Shown here: positions 22,178-33,730 of the stretch, piece after piece
Layout of the letters: every line of letters starts with the position of its first letter
How positions within the stretch are numbered: position 1 is the stretch's first letter
Notes under the pieces: model-generated
Database searches by the model: none
The model's input: the letters and a program-made list of their open reading frames with translations, nothing else
Told to the model about the DNA's origin: nothing
NCBI GenBank assembly: GCA_018902385.1
Contig: JABSSW010000002.1
Coordinates: forward strand, 248,001 to 312,000
Reading direction: 5' to 3'
Origin: Physcia stellaris
Taxonomy: Eukaryota > Ascomycota > Lecanoromycetes > Caliciales > Physciaceae
Length of the DNA: 64,000 nt
Translations under genes and position numbers: made by a program

Positions 22178-22438
22178 TGTTGACGAAGATGTCCAAAGAT
22201 ATTTATGGTTAAACCAAGAATATCGATAGCTGCGGTTATAGGACCCCATGTTAGCAGGAATCCTGCATCCTGCACCTTGCACCTAGCCGCATTGGTCAAA
22301 CCATACCACATACCTTTGTAGCTTTGTTGCACCTTTGTTGTATCAAATATTTGTTGTTTGTTTCTAGATATTGCTTGTTCAGATGTAATACTTAAAGCAG
22401 ATAGATTTCTTCCTTATGAAGTAGTTAGCAATACAACA
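22178..22438. mobile_element. Solo-LTR relic, Ty1/copia-like
   Basis: A 261-bp AT-rich stretch begins TGTTGACGAAG and ends AATACAACA, the terminal TGTTG...CAACA form usual for fungal copia LTRs. No internal retrotransposon region adjoins it and the 5-bp flanks do not match, so it is an old solo relic if the call is right. Confidence 0.35.
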
Positions 22439-24079
22439 GCTTTACCTTACAACAGGTTATGAGCCCCTGGAACATTCCTTCAAATCCCCTAACATATCTT
22501 CGAAAAGACGATCCTACCAGGTGCTCTGAAGAAAGTATTAGGTGTCGCCCGAAATCTCCTGCCGGTAATCTTTACGGTACATCGAAGAGCACGCGTGCGC
22601 CAGATGGATCGATCGATCGCGTTGGCAGAGGTCTTCAGGAGCTCATCTAAAGAGAAAGGAAAGAGCAATGAATCAGGTCTCCGTAGTGCTGGACAATCCG
22701 AGCTTGGAAACTTCTTGATCTATTTTTTTGGGGAATCTTTGAAGCTGGCTTTGCAGTCTGGCCTTGCAAGCAGGTGCGCTGATAGGTAAATAAGAAAGTC
22801 TATGTGATTGAGATCGGCACAGAGTGTAAAGGTCTCATTGTCCTTTCCGAAGTCACGGAAAGTGCCCAAAGTGGTGGTGCCCCTAGCCTGATAATTGTGT
22901 CATTCATATCATAAAAATTACGTTATAAATCGAGACCAGTTAGTCTGTGATCAAAGTTGTCTTCTGAAACAAAGCGCTTTTCCAGGATAGGGATGATATG
23001 GCTAAGAGTCTACGGAGGGGAGACGGAAATATTCTTCTCAAACGATTGGAGAAGGATCAAACAGCATATTTGTGGAGAAGACCCCTGTGGGGTTGCGAGA
23101 AGTCCAGGCGGGGCCAAAAGACGCCCTTCAAATCCTTTAGCTCAACTTCATCTTGAGAATGTAAGCTCCACAACTGCAACGAGCTGCGAGACGGCGGTGC
23201 TTCGTTGGAGTTGCAATCATCCATTATCAGTGCCTCCCTAGTCGCAGCCAAAAAAACCGTCCATATGACTGTTCCGGAAGCCGAGCATATCGTGAAACCA
23301 CAACAAAATTGAAGACAATGGCGACAAAGGCGTTCATAGCCACGGGGAAGCGGAACACTTAGTCGTAATTTTATGTTTTCCTTGTGAGGTGTATCAGGGT
23401 ATCTGTGCCCATCTAACAAGTACAGCTGCCATGTCGGCAGAGATAAAGTAGAATTGACTAATGTGGAAATTAGGGAGAGCGCCGGGCGTCACAACAGTCT
23501 CGTCTTTGCGTTTCTTCTCTAGCCCTCTTGAGCATCTTGTCGGCGCCCACAAGACGGTAGAAGTCCCGATCGTCTGCATAGATTATTGCGGATCAGTGGA
23601 AAAGAAAAGAGCGAGTCAATCTAGCATAATCCGGTTTCTCTAATATCAAGAGTTCACTTTATTGGCTGACTGCTTGATTGTAAGCACTCCTCATATCTAC
23701 GATAGATCCGGACTGGTTTCGAATAGATCTGATCCCCTATACAATTGACAGTGAAAGCCATCAGGATTATCAGAAATGCAAGAATGAGACAAGGTAACAC
23801 AAACCACAGGACGTGTTCCAACACCAACATAGTTTGCTGCCGGCATGAACGCATCCATGCAGCGTAGCATTGAAGGTAATCTATTCTAAAGTAATCATGA
23901 GCCTATGCTTTCATTATGTAGATATGCCTCCCAAAGACTCTAGTGGATTAAGGGCGTAGAAAATATGCGTTTTGAACGACAGCTCTTTCGGGGATTCGGT
24001 GATATGTATTCTTCCTATAAGGCTTTGGGACATCTCATAAGAAATGAAGAGGTCAACTTGACTTCCCGAATCATGACCT
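22439..24079. other. Gene-poor stretch
   Basis: Several 60-120-codon open frames on both strands overlap each other and show no domain. A 66-codon minus frame at 23654-23854 has one strong hydrophobic segment (LWFVLPCLILAFLIILMAF) but no other support. Nothing else is called. Confidence 0.4.
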
Positions 24080-24940
24080 TTAAAAGGCAGCTAATATTGG
24101 GATTGCTGCAATGCCTAGTCTCTTCATACGATCTCCATAGATAGCAAGCCTTCCCGAGTCAGCGCCTGAACTCGGCGTCGTCTGCGGTGTTGTTGATGTG
24201 CTCGTCGTGCTTGAAGTGGTTGCGTCGTTCGCCGCAGCCGAAGTAGTGGACATAGTAGACGATGTCGTCGATGGCGTTGTATTTTCGGACTCATCGGTTG
24301 AAGAAGAAGCTGCTGCTCCTGTTGAGGAAGAGGAGTCGCCATCATCGTTACTAGGGTCGCTATTCCCGGAATCACCGTTCCCACTTGCGCCACTGTCTAC
24401 GTTTCCGTTTGGTTTGCAATTATTTGGCACCAGCGGTGCCATCGTAAGATCACCTCTATTACCATTGCAGAAAGCCTCGATCGAATGCTCTTGCAGAACT
24501 CCATTCAGACATTTTCGCAGGCAGCACATCCCAGCATCAACGGGGTGCAAGGTATTGCAAAGATAGTTCCCAAAGTCCCCCAGCTTATTATAAGAATTAG
24601 CTGCTTGAATCAGTCTTCCTGCTAACGGGCACGCGTCGCATCGTGGTGTATCAAGGGCCTTGCTCAACAATTCGAGCGGTCCCACGTCGCTGTCTTCGTC
24701 CGGAAGCTGGAATTGAGGGGCATCCGGGCCTTTGGTATCATCGGCGCATTGGATGAACGCCGAGACGGAGAGCTTTTTCACCTGGCATATGGGGTATTGA
24801 GGTGTTGGACCTGGGCCATTCATTGGGCATAGTTGGTCCATGGTTGAGAGCTGGCTGCAATCGTAGCTCGCGACGAGCCTTGGTAACAGGCACAGCGCTA
24901 CAAGGGTTCCAGATGCAGCCCACAGCTTTGCTACCGACAT
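24080..24940 (-). CDS. Secreted Cys-rich, Ser/Thr-rich GPI-type protein
   Basis: Single exon, 286 residues. A signal peptide (about 1-25, ending LVASYDC) is followed by a domain to about 175 with at least twelve cysteines (CSQL, LCPM, ICQV, CADD, RCDACP, LCNT, CCLRKC, FCNG, NCKP). A stalk of roughly 90 residues, almost entirely Ser, Thr, Asn, Asp and Gly and suited to O-mannosylation, comes next. A hydrophobic end (LGIAAIPILAAF) then follows small residues (SSGADSG), as in a GPI-attachment signal. It is likely carried on the plasma membrane or cell wall. The cysteine domain was not assigned to a named family. Confidence 0.78.
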   Translation of the reverse strand: MSVAKLWAASGTLVALCLLPRLVASYDCSQLSTMDQLCPMNGPGPTPQYPICQVKKLSVSAFIQCADDTKGPDAPQFQLPDEDSDVGPLELLSKALDTPRCDACPLAGRLIQAANSYNKLGDFGNYLCNTLHPVDAGMCCLRKCLNGVLQEHSIEAFCNGNRGDLTMAPLVPNNCKPNGNVDSGASGNGDSGNSDPSNDDGDSSSSTGAAASSSTDESENTTPSTTSSTMSTTSAAANDATTSSTTSTSTTPQTTPSSGADSGRLAIYGDRMKRLGIAAIPILAAF

Positions 24941-26099
24941 TTTTGGTGACTTGGTTCTAATCGACGAGTGTAGAAGTTATCGGCGGCTGATGTGATGGTT
25001 GTCAAGTTAGTCGGAATCGCAGACTTTCAGGTGGTGCACAAGATCTGCACTCGGTGATCCAGAGAGGCAGGTTTAGTGTGTAGAGAAGGTGGCATTCTTC
25101 ATGGTTATAAGATGAAGAGGGAAATTGGCAGGATTCTCAGCCCCAGCCCTGATGGGCTGAATCTTGCAGGAAGGATCTTCGAGGCTCGATAAGCGCGCGA
25201 ATCGGATCGAAAGATCACTAGTATCTAGCAAGGTTCTGACCAACGATAGGGGAAGCATTGAAGATCAACAATTCAGCCGACCCTGAGGTTTATTAGCTTG
25301 AAGATACTTGCGGGCAGGCTGATCCAGGAAGTCATAATCCAAAACGCTACATAAAGCGCAAACTTTTGCTTCGTAGTTTCCAGTGGCTCGTTACCGAAGA
25401 TTAACGAATCGGGCCGCAGCGTCCTAAAGTCTCCATCAAGATGCTTGGCATCGGAGGGAGGTCAATCAGGTCCATAAATAGGCTATCAGTCAGCGCATCC
25501 CCTTCCCGGTATGCTCACCCCTAAGGCGGAACAGCACCCGGAAAAAAACCCGGACACTATCCGAATCATCTCTCCGGCCAAAGTTCGACTTCGCCATACA
25601 AAATGAGACCTTTTTTTGGCTAGCAGTAGATGCACCACTCATTCGGGTATGAGTACACTGAGAGCCTACTTCGGTACACGCACACTCCGTTCCATAATTT
25701 TCAAATTTTGACTTCAACAAATAAATGACCCAAAACCGCGTGAAAGCATTACCATATTCCTTCTTTGAAGCAATTTACAACTCTAGCCAACGAGATGGTT
25801 GAGTACACATTCGCTTATGGTAATAAATGATGTGTCTAGAAATTACTCTGTAAATACGCAACAGTCAAGTCGAAGAAGTATCCCTTTTTTGAGTTCTTCT
25901 TCCCAATTTTGAAACGTTCCTAGCTTAGCTAGCGTAAGAACAATACAGTATTCATTTCTCATTTTCGTTTGCTGCCAATTCTACCCTATCTATCATCAGG
26001 GGCAGACCGCAGAACCAAGCGTGTTCTACACTATCATACAAGGTGGACGATTCCGAACAACGGGGACAAAAGATCCCATCATGGCCTGTGGATATCAAT
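24941..26099. other. Gene-poor stretch with degenerate GC repeats
   Basis: No gene supported. Around 25494-25700 several short motifs (GCGCATCCCCTTCCCGGTATG, CATTCGGGTATGAGTAC, GGTACACGCACACTCCGTTCC) resemble the subterminal repeats of the hAT-type element at 31463-32002. Confidence 0.4.
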
Positions 26100-26868
26100 T
26101 TAAATCTGCGGGATATTATAATAAATCGCCATCCCATCCGTCATATGCGCTGCAACGAAGTCGTTATATTTATTCACATATTGCCCATACTCGGAGCCTG
26201 CGCCGGGGTTGCCTGTACCGCCCCTTTATAATTCACAACGGTTAGCGCAAACGGGTTCCTTTGCTTGAAAAAACAGCCAAAGGACTAAACATACCTTTGC
26301 AACGCATAATATTGATCCGCGCCCAAAGTGTCGAACAGCTGGCGCTGGCATTGAGTCGCGATGCCTACATCATTGCTGTCCAGCGTCAGTAAAGATCTCC
26401 AAGGAATATTCAAGCGATCTGGTACTCACTGCAACTGCGAGCCTAACCCCAGCCAATCTCCCGGCCCCGCACCCTTGAAGCGATCGCAGTAGGTGCGCAG
26501 CATATGCCAGTTATTCCGGTAGACGCCCAGCTCGGCGGCGTCGTCGCTTTTGCTGTTACCGGGCGCGTAGGCGGCGGTGAAGGCGCAGCCGTTCTCGAGC
26601 ATTGCGATTGCGATGTCTGTGGGAGCTTTGGTCAGTGGATGTGCGGATATTTGACAGTTTGCTGCGCGGGATGGGATTTACCTAATTGCTGGGCGCCGGC
26701 GTTTATGAGGGTTTGTTTTCCTGCTGAGGTCGCGGATGGATCGTCGCATTGGAAGGGTTCACCTTCTGCGGCTCTAGGGAGCAGGGAGGAGGGAAGGGCA
26801 GTGGGCATGGAGAGGGCGGAGAGAGCAAGGGTTGCGAGGAGGGTGGCGATGGTGAGCTTGGGAGTCAT
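26100..26868 (-). CDS. Secreted hypothetical protein, four exons
   Basis: Exons 26868-26682, 26616-26430, 26375-26295 and 26223-26100 join in frame to about 192 residues ending YYNIPQI. A signal peptide (TIATLLATLALSALS) is followed by a small Cys-poor protein. Its central part (AIAMLENGCAF, then GNSKSDDAAELGVYRNNWHMLR, and RQLFDTLGADQYYALQRGG) recalls the core of a secreted fungal/actinobacterial group with the form E..Y.YGDNKTGD...G..K.NW.M. I know no proven activity for that group; a glycosidase-like role is only a guess. All introns are GT..AG and 54-71 nt. Confidence 0.72.
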
Positions 26869-28836
26869 GGTGGGATACTTGTAAGTAATTTCGAGCTGTG
26901 AATGTAATTGCGGGATTTTGTGGGTCGATAAATCGATTTAAACATGTATGGGGTGAAGTCCTGAAGGTGTACTCTCGAATAATAAGATCTCTGTTGGTAG
27001 GGTGAACTACGATGCTCATGAGAGAAGTTCATGGCTGGCATCATGGTCTATATATCTTTGAGGTTCGAGGATACCAAGGGTCCTCGAGACGTTGGAGGTG
27101 TGAAATAGGAGGTCCAGGAGGCGACGTCACAACCGTTGAACTAGGCGAGTTATAATTACGCATGAGGCACGACACATTGTAGCCGCTCTCGGATCTTGCA
27201 GCAGCACCGCCCGGTCATTATTGTTCTGGATCTTAGCGACCCGAATTGTTGGGGGTCGGCTCGAGCATCAACGGTGCTGCTGCAGGCACTTCCGCTGCAG
27301 GGACTTAGGCGAAATTGCAGATCCCTCCAGATGCAGCTTAGTCATCCGAATTGGGCTAAACAACACTGCATGGACGAAAAGCAATCATCCGACCATCACC
27401 CGAACACGCTCCTCCACAACCCAAGCGACCGAAACACCTTGATATGTTTCGCTTTCGCTCACACTTGTTTGGAGTTCAAACAGCGCGTTCCGTATCAGGT
27501 TGACCGGCGGCCAAGCCCTGTGACATGTTTCGCTTCTGCTCGCACTTGTTTGGGATTCAGATCACGCGTCCCGTGCAAGATTAGCGGCGGTCAAGGCGTA
27601 AGCGAATCTCGCTACCACTTTCGCTGGAATGACGTATTGATGAGACAAAAGATTAAGAAGGCCTCAAGCTCTTTGATACATCATCCTGCAGCTGCTGTTT
27701 GGTTTCTGATTCATCTCGTGGCATGCGCGCAGCGACAGGCGCTCTCTACGCTCCCTGGTTGCCCCGTCAAACGTGGAGACTGTTGCAGGGAAATTCCATG
27801 ACTTTCTGGTAGGCAAGACTCGGGACACGAGGTAATGTTCAGGATGGTACTGTCGAAACAGTAGGGATACCCTCAGCTCATCTTGAAACAGCCAGTGCTC
27901 ATGCCCGTGATCTGTGCAAATGTCCGTGGTCTGTGCAGTTGTCCGTGATCTGTGCAGATGTGGAGCAATGCACTGTGATGTAGTCTCCTGTCCAGGTTCT
28001 GTGCGCTGGTGTTTGAGTTCGGAACATGCACACTGTTGTCGTCAGAAGCATTTCTTGCCACCTCCATGTAGCGGCTTGGCCCTTGGCTCCTCACCTACCC
28101 ATCCATGTACTTTAATAGCAGGAGAAATATAAGGCTCACCCTTTCAACGATCACTTTCACTACACTCGTCACCAGCCAAGGGGCTTATCAAATTGCCAAG
28201 AGACACAGATGGATGACTTTGGTCGTCAAAGTTCTCCTCTTTCAACGATCAACTTGGCTCCAATGCGCAGGATCTGCAAACGCGGGGTGATCCCTCCAGA
28301 TCTGAACCCAGAACCGTTTGCCATTGGAGCAATACTTGTATGCTCCGGAACTCTGTGAGTGTAGTTATTTAGCCTTGGGTCGCACGTTTGACTAGGTCAC
28401 GACATAGTGGTATCTGGTGTTCTGATTGATGCTGGACACCGCTCTAGTAGCGCTGGTGCTCGGGAAAAGATAAAAGCTACCGTCGAAACTGGGTATGAAG
28501 AGTAAACGTCCAAATCTGTACTGAAGCTTTCCCCTGGTATCTAAAAAAGCGAGGCTCAGAGGCTTTTGCATTCGGTAGATGTGCATGATACTGCCTCTCA
28601 CGGTGTCTGATTCTGGCTGTAGCCTTGCGTGATGTAACATGAATGGCGAAGGCAGATGATTGAAGAAGCTGACCTCTCATATTCGCACTTCCAGCCAATA
28701 GTGCGTCGGTCAGACCCCTCAGCTCCTCGAATACAGTAAGAGTCGGTGTTCTTCGCCATGAGGATATGGCTGCCTCCAATAGCTCTTCCAGTCTTCAATC
28801 TCTTTTTATAAGTGGCTGCTTTAGTGCTCTCCGCAA
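26869..28836. other. Gene-poor stretch with small tandem duplications
   Basis: A plus-strand open frame of 201 codons at 27196-27801 has no domain and contains an internal diverged duplication of about 80 bp (27438-27600), so it is treated as repeat-derived. Three copies of a 19-bp unit (CCGTGATCTGTGCAGATGT type) lie at 27904-27961. Minus frames at 28392-28840 show no domain. Confidence 0.45.
27904..27961. repeat. Three copies of a 19-bp tandem repeat
   Basis: Unit type CCGTGATCTGTGCAGATGT, head to tail, with one to three differences per copy. Too short for functional inference. Confidence 0.8.
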
Positions 28837-30725
28837 TCAAATTAAGATGATGTCCTCATCCCTAGTATCTGGCAATTGCAAAGCTTCCCCTTCCATCAGC
28901 CCTTGCAGAAAGCAGTCACCCCTCAGTTCGTGTCCGCGATCTCGTGATCTTACTGTAAATAGAAGTCTTGCTCCATGGAATGCTACAACTTCATCTCCCG
29001 CCTGCGCAGTTGTGGAGACCCATCCTATATAACCCTTTTCGGTGACGCAGAATCGCCTGCCTAGTGGATATCGGCCAATTGCTTGCTCAAATGGCGCACA
29101 GTCATCAATACACTTTAAAGCGCTTTCTTTGAACTCTGGGATGTGTAGAATACTGCCATCAGCGCGCATTGTGATGAGATTGGCAATGTTGTGCTTCCAA
29201 GCCTCATATGAGTGCCCAAAACCTGGCGATGCAGGCTCGTCATCCATACCAACATTGAAAAATAGAGTCCGCCATTGTGCCTCTTCCAGCGGCATGCCCG
29301 TTGGATAAGTTCCAAGATTGGAAACAAGACAGGACACCTCCTCATTCCATTCCAGAAGTTCTTCAAACACCGGTAAAGGCCCTTCTTCATTCATAGGTGT
29401 AACGCTGTGGTTGTATGGTGCTGCTTCCACCACAGTGTGTATCTTGTCGACTATCTTCCCACGAATGATGAGATCCTGGCGGAGGTGAAAGGTCAGTAGA
29501 ATAAAATATCCTGTTAGAGAGGGATCAATACCTCCTTTTCAAGGCTGTACTGTGCCTCGCCAACATCAATCCAATTTTTCGGCTGCAGAATCAGATGCAA
29601 AGGGAGGCTCCTACGATGATCCCACTTGGGGACCCAAGATGGTAGACCAGGTAGCCGAGGCTCATTCTCCGCGAAGCACAAAAGGTGTAATGGGGGTCTC
29701 ATCATAAGAGGCCCCTGTGTCAGGAACATTTTCGCAACTTCGATCAACACATCTTTCGGACAACAGTTATAGTCAATGAGAATGTCGGATATCTCGTCTG
29801 TCATGCCGAGTAGTGCGAAAATCTTGTCCCTTAGGTCCGTGGCGTCGAAGTCATTAGTCAAGTGTAACAGGTCTTCGAATTTCAGAGGACCGTGTTCAGC
29901 ATATTGCTTGGCTATAAAGCTAATGACAGATGCCTTGAAGCTTGAGAATCCTGCGCTCACCCTGTCCGGCCGTGCGTTGCTCACCGAAAAATACAATGAT
30001 TGGAATTCGATGATGCCATCGGCTACTGTTTCTACCACAACAGATGAAAGCCTGAGACTGCCACACATGAATGTACGTCTTCTGGCAACTACCATTTCCT
30101 GAATTACCCAGACACGCGTGAACCATGGACAGGTAATAATCTCGGCTACTGCTTTCCAGTCGGTGTGAAACACATCTGGCAGGCCCATCGCCTTCAGTTC
30201 ATAATAAGCTGTCATTCCCACCGCTGTTTTATCAAGCTCAATGATTGCTTTATATGTCTGTTGAAGTAACTTAACGCCGGTCAAAGTATCGGCAGACTCT
30301 TTCCCTAGCCATATGTGTACCATCTCGGCCCGGCTGAAGATCTGTCTCATAAGACGAACCTGCCTAGCTCTTTCATCCGCGTCGGCTTGATTGATGCATA
30401 TAGCGTCAATCCATATTGGGTTCCTCAGTCCATCCTGTCGAAGTTGAACAAGTGCATCATGAAGATTGCGAGTGATCAGGAGTGGGCGATCGTTGCATAT
30501 GATGATGGCAGGATCTGTTCTACTGCCCCAGACGTAAGACAGTGCATCGTAACTGGTTGAGTCATCTTCCATGCATGTATGGATTAGTCGGGTGGCCACT
30601 GTTTCTGTTTTGGGACCGTCTTCGATCTGAATGAGGCGCATCTCCAGTTCTCCAAGCTTGCTCGGATATTCAAAATCTCCAATTTCAGGGCCGACAGGAC
30701 CATACTGATCATTTGAAGTCGCCAT
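28837..30725 (-). CDS. HET-domain (heterokaryon incompatibility) protein
   Basis: Two exons (30725-29532 and 29475-28837) separated by a 56-nt intron give 610 residues. The HET domain shows its usual blocks: YDALSYVWG (59-67), IWIDAICINQADADERARQV (104-123) and the downstream CPWFTRVWVIQEMVVAR near 200-216. The C-terminal part (VVEAAPYN to the YPLGRRFC and KGYIGW segments) is the normal tail of large stand-alone HET proteins. HET proteins are thought to trigger cell death on non-self recognition after fusion; many members have no tested role. No nucleotide-binding or repeat domain is fused. It lies on the same strand as the NLR gene 3 kb upstream. Confidence 0.9.
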
Positions 30726-31462
30726 TTCGGTGATGATGACTCTATAAACAGGACATTCAAAGATACCTGGGATGAATATCGTCTCTGCTTGGAGATCTCA
30801 GCAGGGTTATTAGCGTGTGCAAGCAGCTAGAGAATCCTTGGCAACAGAAAAGTTCTCATATTCCTTCCCTTCCGGTTTTTGATCACCGAATTTCTGAGCC
30901 TTACGGAGGTGCACACCAAGTTGGTTGGCTAGAGTTATTCATGGTTATTGCACAGCTCGCGTACCCCTCCTGTTAGGCCATACAACAGCAAGGAAAGGTC
31001 AGCGTAATATGCGCGACGCAGAAAGGACATCAAATCTGATGATGTGAATGATGTAGATCTCGTCGTTCTCGACAAGGACGACGATGCCTGAGTAAACGTA
31101 GATGAAAGCTAAAAATCAATCTTTAACCATCATCGTGATCTCTGCACACTCGACTGGTAGTTTGTGTGGGAGCGAATGGCCCCCTGACACACCCACAAAT
31201 GTCAGTATTGCGTGTAGTTTCTAAGATACAGGCAGATGGGAGCAATTTTGTGTGCAGGTGCCAAGGCGCTAGTCCCGATTAGCCGGTCCATACAACTGGA
31301 CCCTGATCGCAGCATCTGCGGAGGTTGTACTTTTCAACATTTTCTGAAATTTGAGAATTTTTATTTGAACTTTTCATTCTTTATATGATAGCTAGTTATC
31401 TCTCCCATTGTTCTGACCATATTGACTTGCACTTAAATGGTGACAAGTATAGTCTAGATGAA
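30726..31462. other. Intergenic stretch upstream of HET gene
   Basis: Promoter side of the HET gene, then unremarkable sequence up to the hAT-type element. The 8-bp target duplication TAGATGAA is at 31455-31462. Confidence 0.4.
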
Positions 31463-32002
31463 GGCTACCAGTACGCGCATCCCCCATTCCGGTACGTGCA
31501 TTTCTCATTCGGATACGCGCATTTTCCTTCCCTGAAGAAGCACCCGAAGCTGCCGTCGAAAGTCATCAAAAACTCATCTTTCATTTTCGGTCAAAGTGCG
31601 ATAAACGAATTTTATTGTTGAAAATCTGTCTGCGATCTGTTTGCTCTTTGCATGTTTTTGATTCTCAAATCAAATCGGTCAAGTATCAAAATTTCGAAGC
31701 ATGATATGACTGCGATACTGATTGAACTTTTTCCGAATGACGGCGAGACGCTTGATTGAATTGAATGACTCGTTGATGGCGATGCAAGTCTTTATTCAAT
31801 TCGAAAGTATCGCTACAAACGCGACAAACGTGAAGAAATCTAAAAGTCTGTCGCAGATCTCACAAATACCTCAACACCATGTATTAAAAAGCTAGTATAG
31901 CCGTAGGATCAGGGCAGGGGGATGCGCATACCGGAATAGGGGGTGCGCGTACCGGAATGGGGGGTGCGCGTACCGGAATGGGGGGTGCGCGTACTGGTAG
32001 CC
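31463..32002. mobile_element. Non-autonomous hAT-type element (MITE)
   Basis: A 540-bp element. Both ends read inward GGCTACCAGTACGCGCA and are flanked by identical TAGATGAA octamers (31455-31462 and 32003-32010), the 8-bp duplication made by hAT transposases. Next to the ends lie tandem 21-bp subterminal repeats (type CATTCCGGTACGCGCACCCCC): about two diverged copies on the left and four on the right. hAT transposases are known to bind such repeats. No transposase frame is inside. Confidence 0.85.
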
Positions 32003-33730
32003 TAGATGAACACGCAAACGCCATTGCTTGAACTTCGATGAGACAGAGAACAGACTTTTGAAGATTGAAAGACATTCGATTGTCGAGAATGGCAGAAGAA
32101 CTTTGCGATAACGAAGGATTTCCGGAACTCGTACGGTTCGTTTCAATACGTTAATACCGTGTCAACTCCGATTTCACGATCAGGTTCGATCAGACCAGAT
32201 CCTTTGCTCATCACGTTCCTGAGTTTATAGTTACAGGGTGTCCAGACATCCAACCATTGTTCTAGCTCTCTTGTAACCTTTTCTAAAGAAATGGTACTTA
32301 AGATTGCATCGATCTTTTCGGTTCTTCTTCCGGCCAACTCACCAGCAACCATGCTTTCGAACACCTTGTATGTTGTTCTGCCATGTGGCTTGTGTTGGAT
32401 AGCCTGATGATATTGTACTGTGTGTGAAGCTTCTCATCCCAAACTATTAGACTCTCGAGATACTATTCTACGCGTTACAAGACATTTCTACGGAGACGTT
32501 CTTGCCAACTCTAGGCAAACGTCTTTCAGTATGTGATTGGCAGACACATATACTAACTGAACTCGATCACCACATATGTCCCCTTCACTTTGACGTGCTT
32601 TTCTACGCAAATGAATCGATGCCGATTGTACTGATCTAATGACATCGTATCCACCTATACACGCGCGTTAATTTCCATGCAGTGATAAGCGCCTTAGGCT
32701 ATCCTACGAAGCAAGTAAAATATGGCGCAAATTTCTAAAAGCAACTATCTTGAAGTCGGGCTCCTGATTCCTCTCTTTCGGTACTCCACTTCTCACAATT
32801 TCCTAGAAAGTAGCCAGTCTTCTACGAGAAAACTTCGTTCGAGGGTGCGCACCTCGACATTCTTGTATGCTCTCCCAGATCCTCCGGATTTGGAACTTTG
32901 AGCTCGACTCTTAATGTCTCAGGTAGAAAAAGAGGTGTTGGTAGATTCAATACAGAAGCTGTAACCTTGTTGTTTAAATTGATGTTGTTCATGGAAGTGC
33001 TTAAATCAGTTTGAAGTCTGCTGAAAATATGCCGAAAACCTAGAGCCAGAGGTTATACGTGACAATAGTTTAGATACTTTCACGGATTTGGTTTCGTCCT
33101 TGCGTCTTGCTGTGGAGGCGCCGTTGGGGTGGTCGAAAATGTACACTTCAGGTTTTCGAAAGCCGCTTTGGGGTGTATTTTGCGGAAGAGCGAAATAGGG
33201 GACTGGGATGCGTGGAATCACGTTCACATATTCAATGAAACAATAGCGATGCAGGGACCGGGCCGTAGCAAGGTTGAAACTCCTTCTGACTTTCCCATTT
33301 TTCAGTCGATATTCTAAAAGATGAGAGCCAGCTTTAGTCGCAGCAGGCTTCTCAATAATCGGGGAGTATACCCTAAAATATTTGCTAATCTCTTTACTCA
33401 GGTGCTTATTCTTCTGAGGTGTGTAAAATAGCTGTTCGTGTTCTCATTGGTGACTCAGTAGTGAGGTTTAATTAATATCAAGTCTTGCAGAGAGAAATTG
33501 ATGGCAGCCACAAGGGATGATTAGCAAAAAAAATGCCTCGCCGATATCATTTGCGCCTGGATGTGGAAATTGCCTCACTTTGTACTAGGCTATGGGATAG
33601 AGATCAGCCTGTGTTGGTGAATTCCTTTGGTGCTCTCATTTGACTAATTGCGCAGATCGAATGGAATCGGAGGTAGCTTGAGCACCGTAAGAAGTGGTTC
33701 ATGAATAACTAAACTGGGCTATGAAGAATT
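32003..33730. other. Gene-poor stretch
   Basis: A 73-codon minus frame at 32143-32364 (MVAGELAGRRTEKIDAIL...) has protein-like composition but no partner exon or family. No other feature is supported. Confidence 0.4.

Noticed and set aside
27196-27801. 201-codon plus-strand frame
   Set aside because: Contains a diverged tandem duplication and no recognisable domain or leader; more likely repeat-derived.
28392-28840. Minus-strand frames directly downstream of the HET gene
   Set aside because: The HET gene ends with a normal stop at 28837, and these frames carry no HET-like or other motif.
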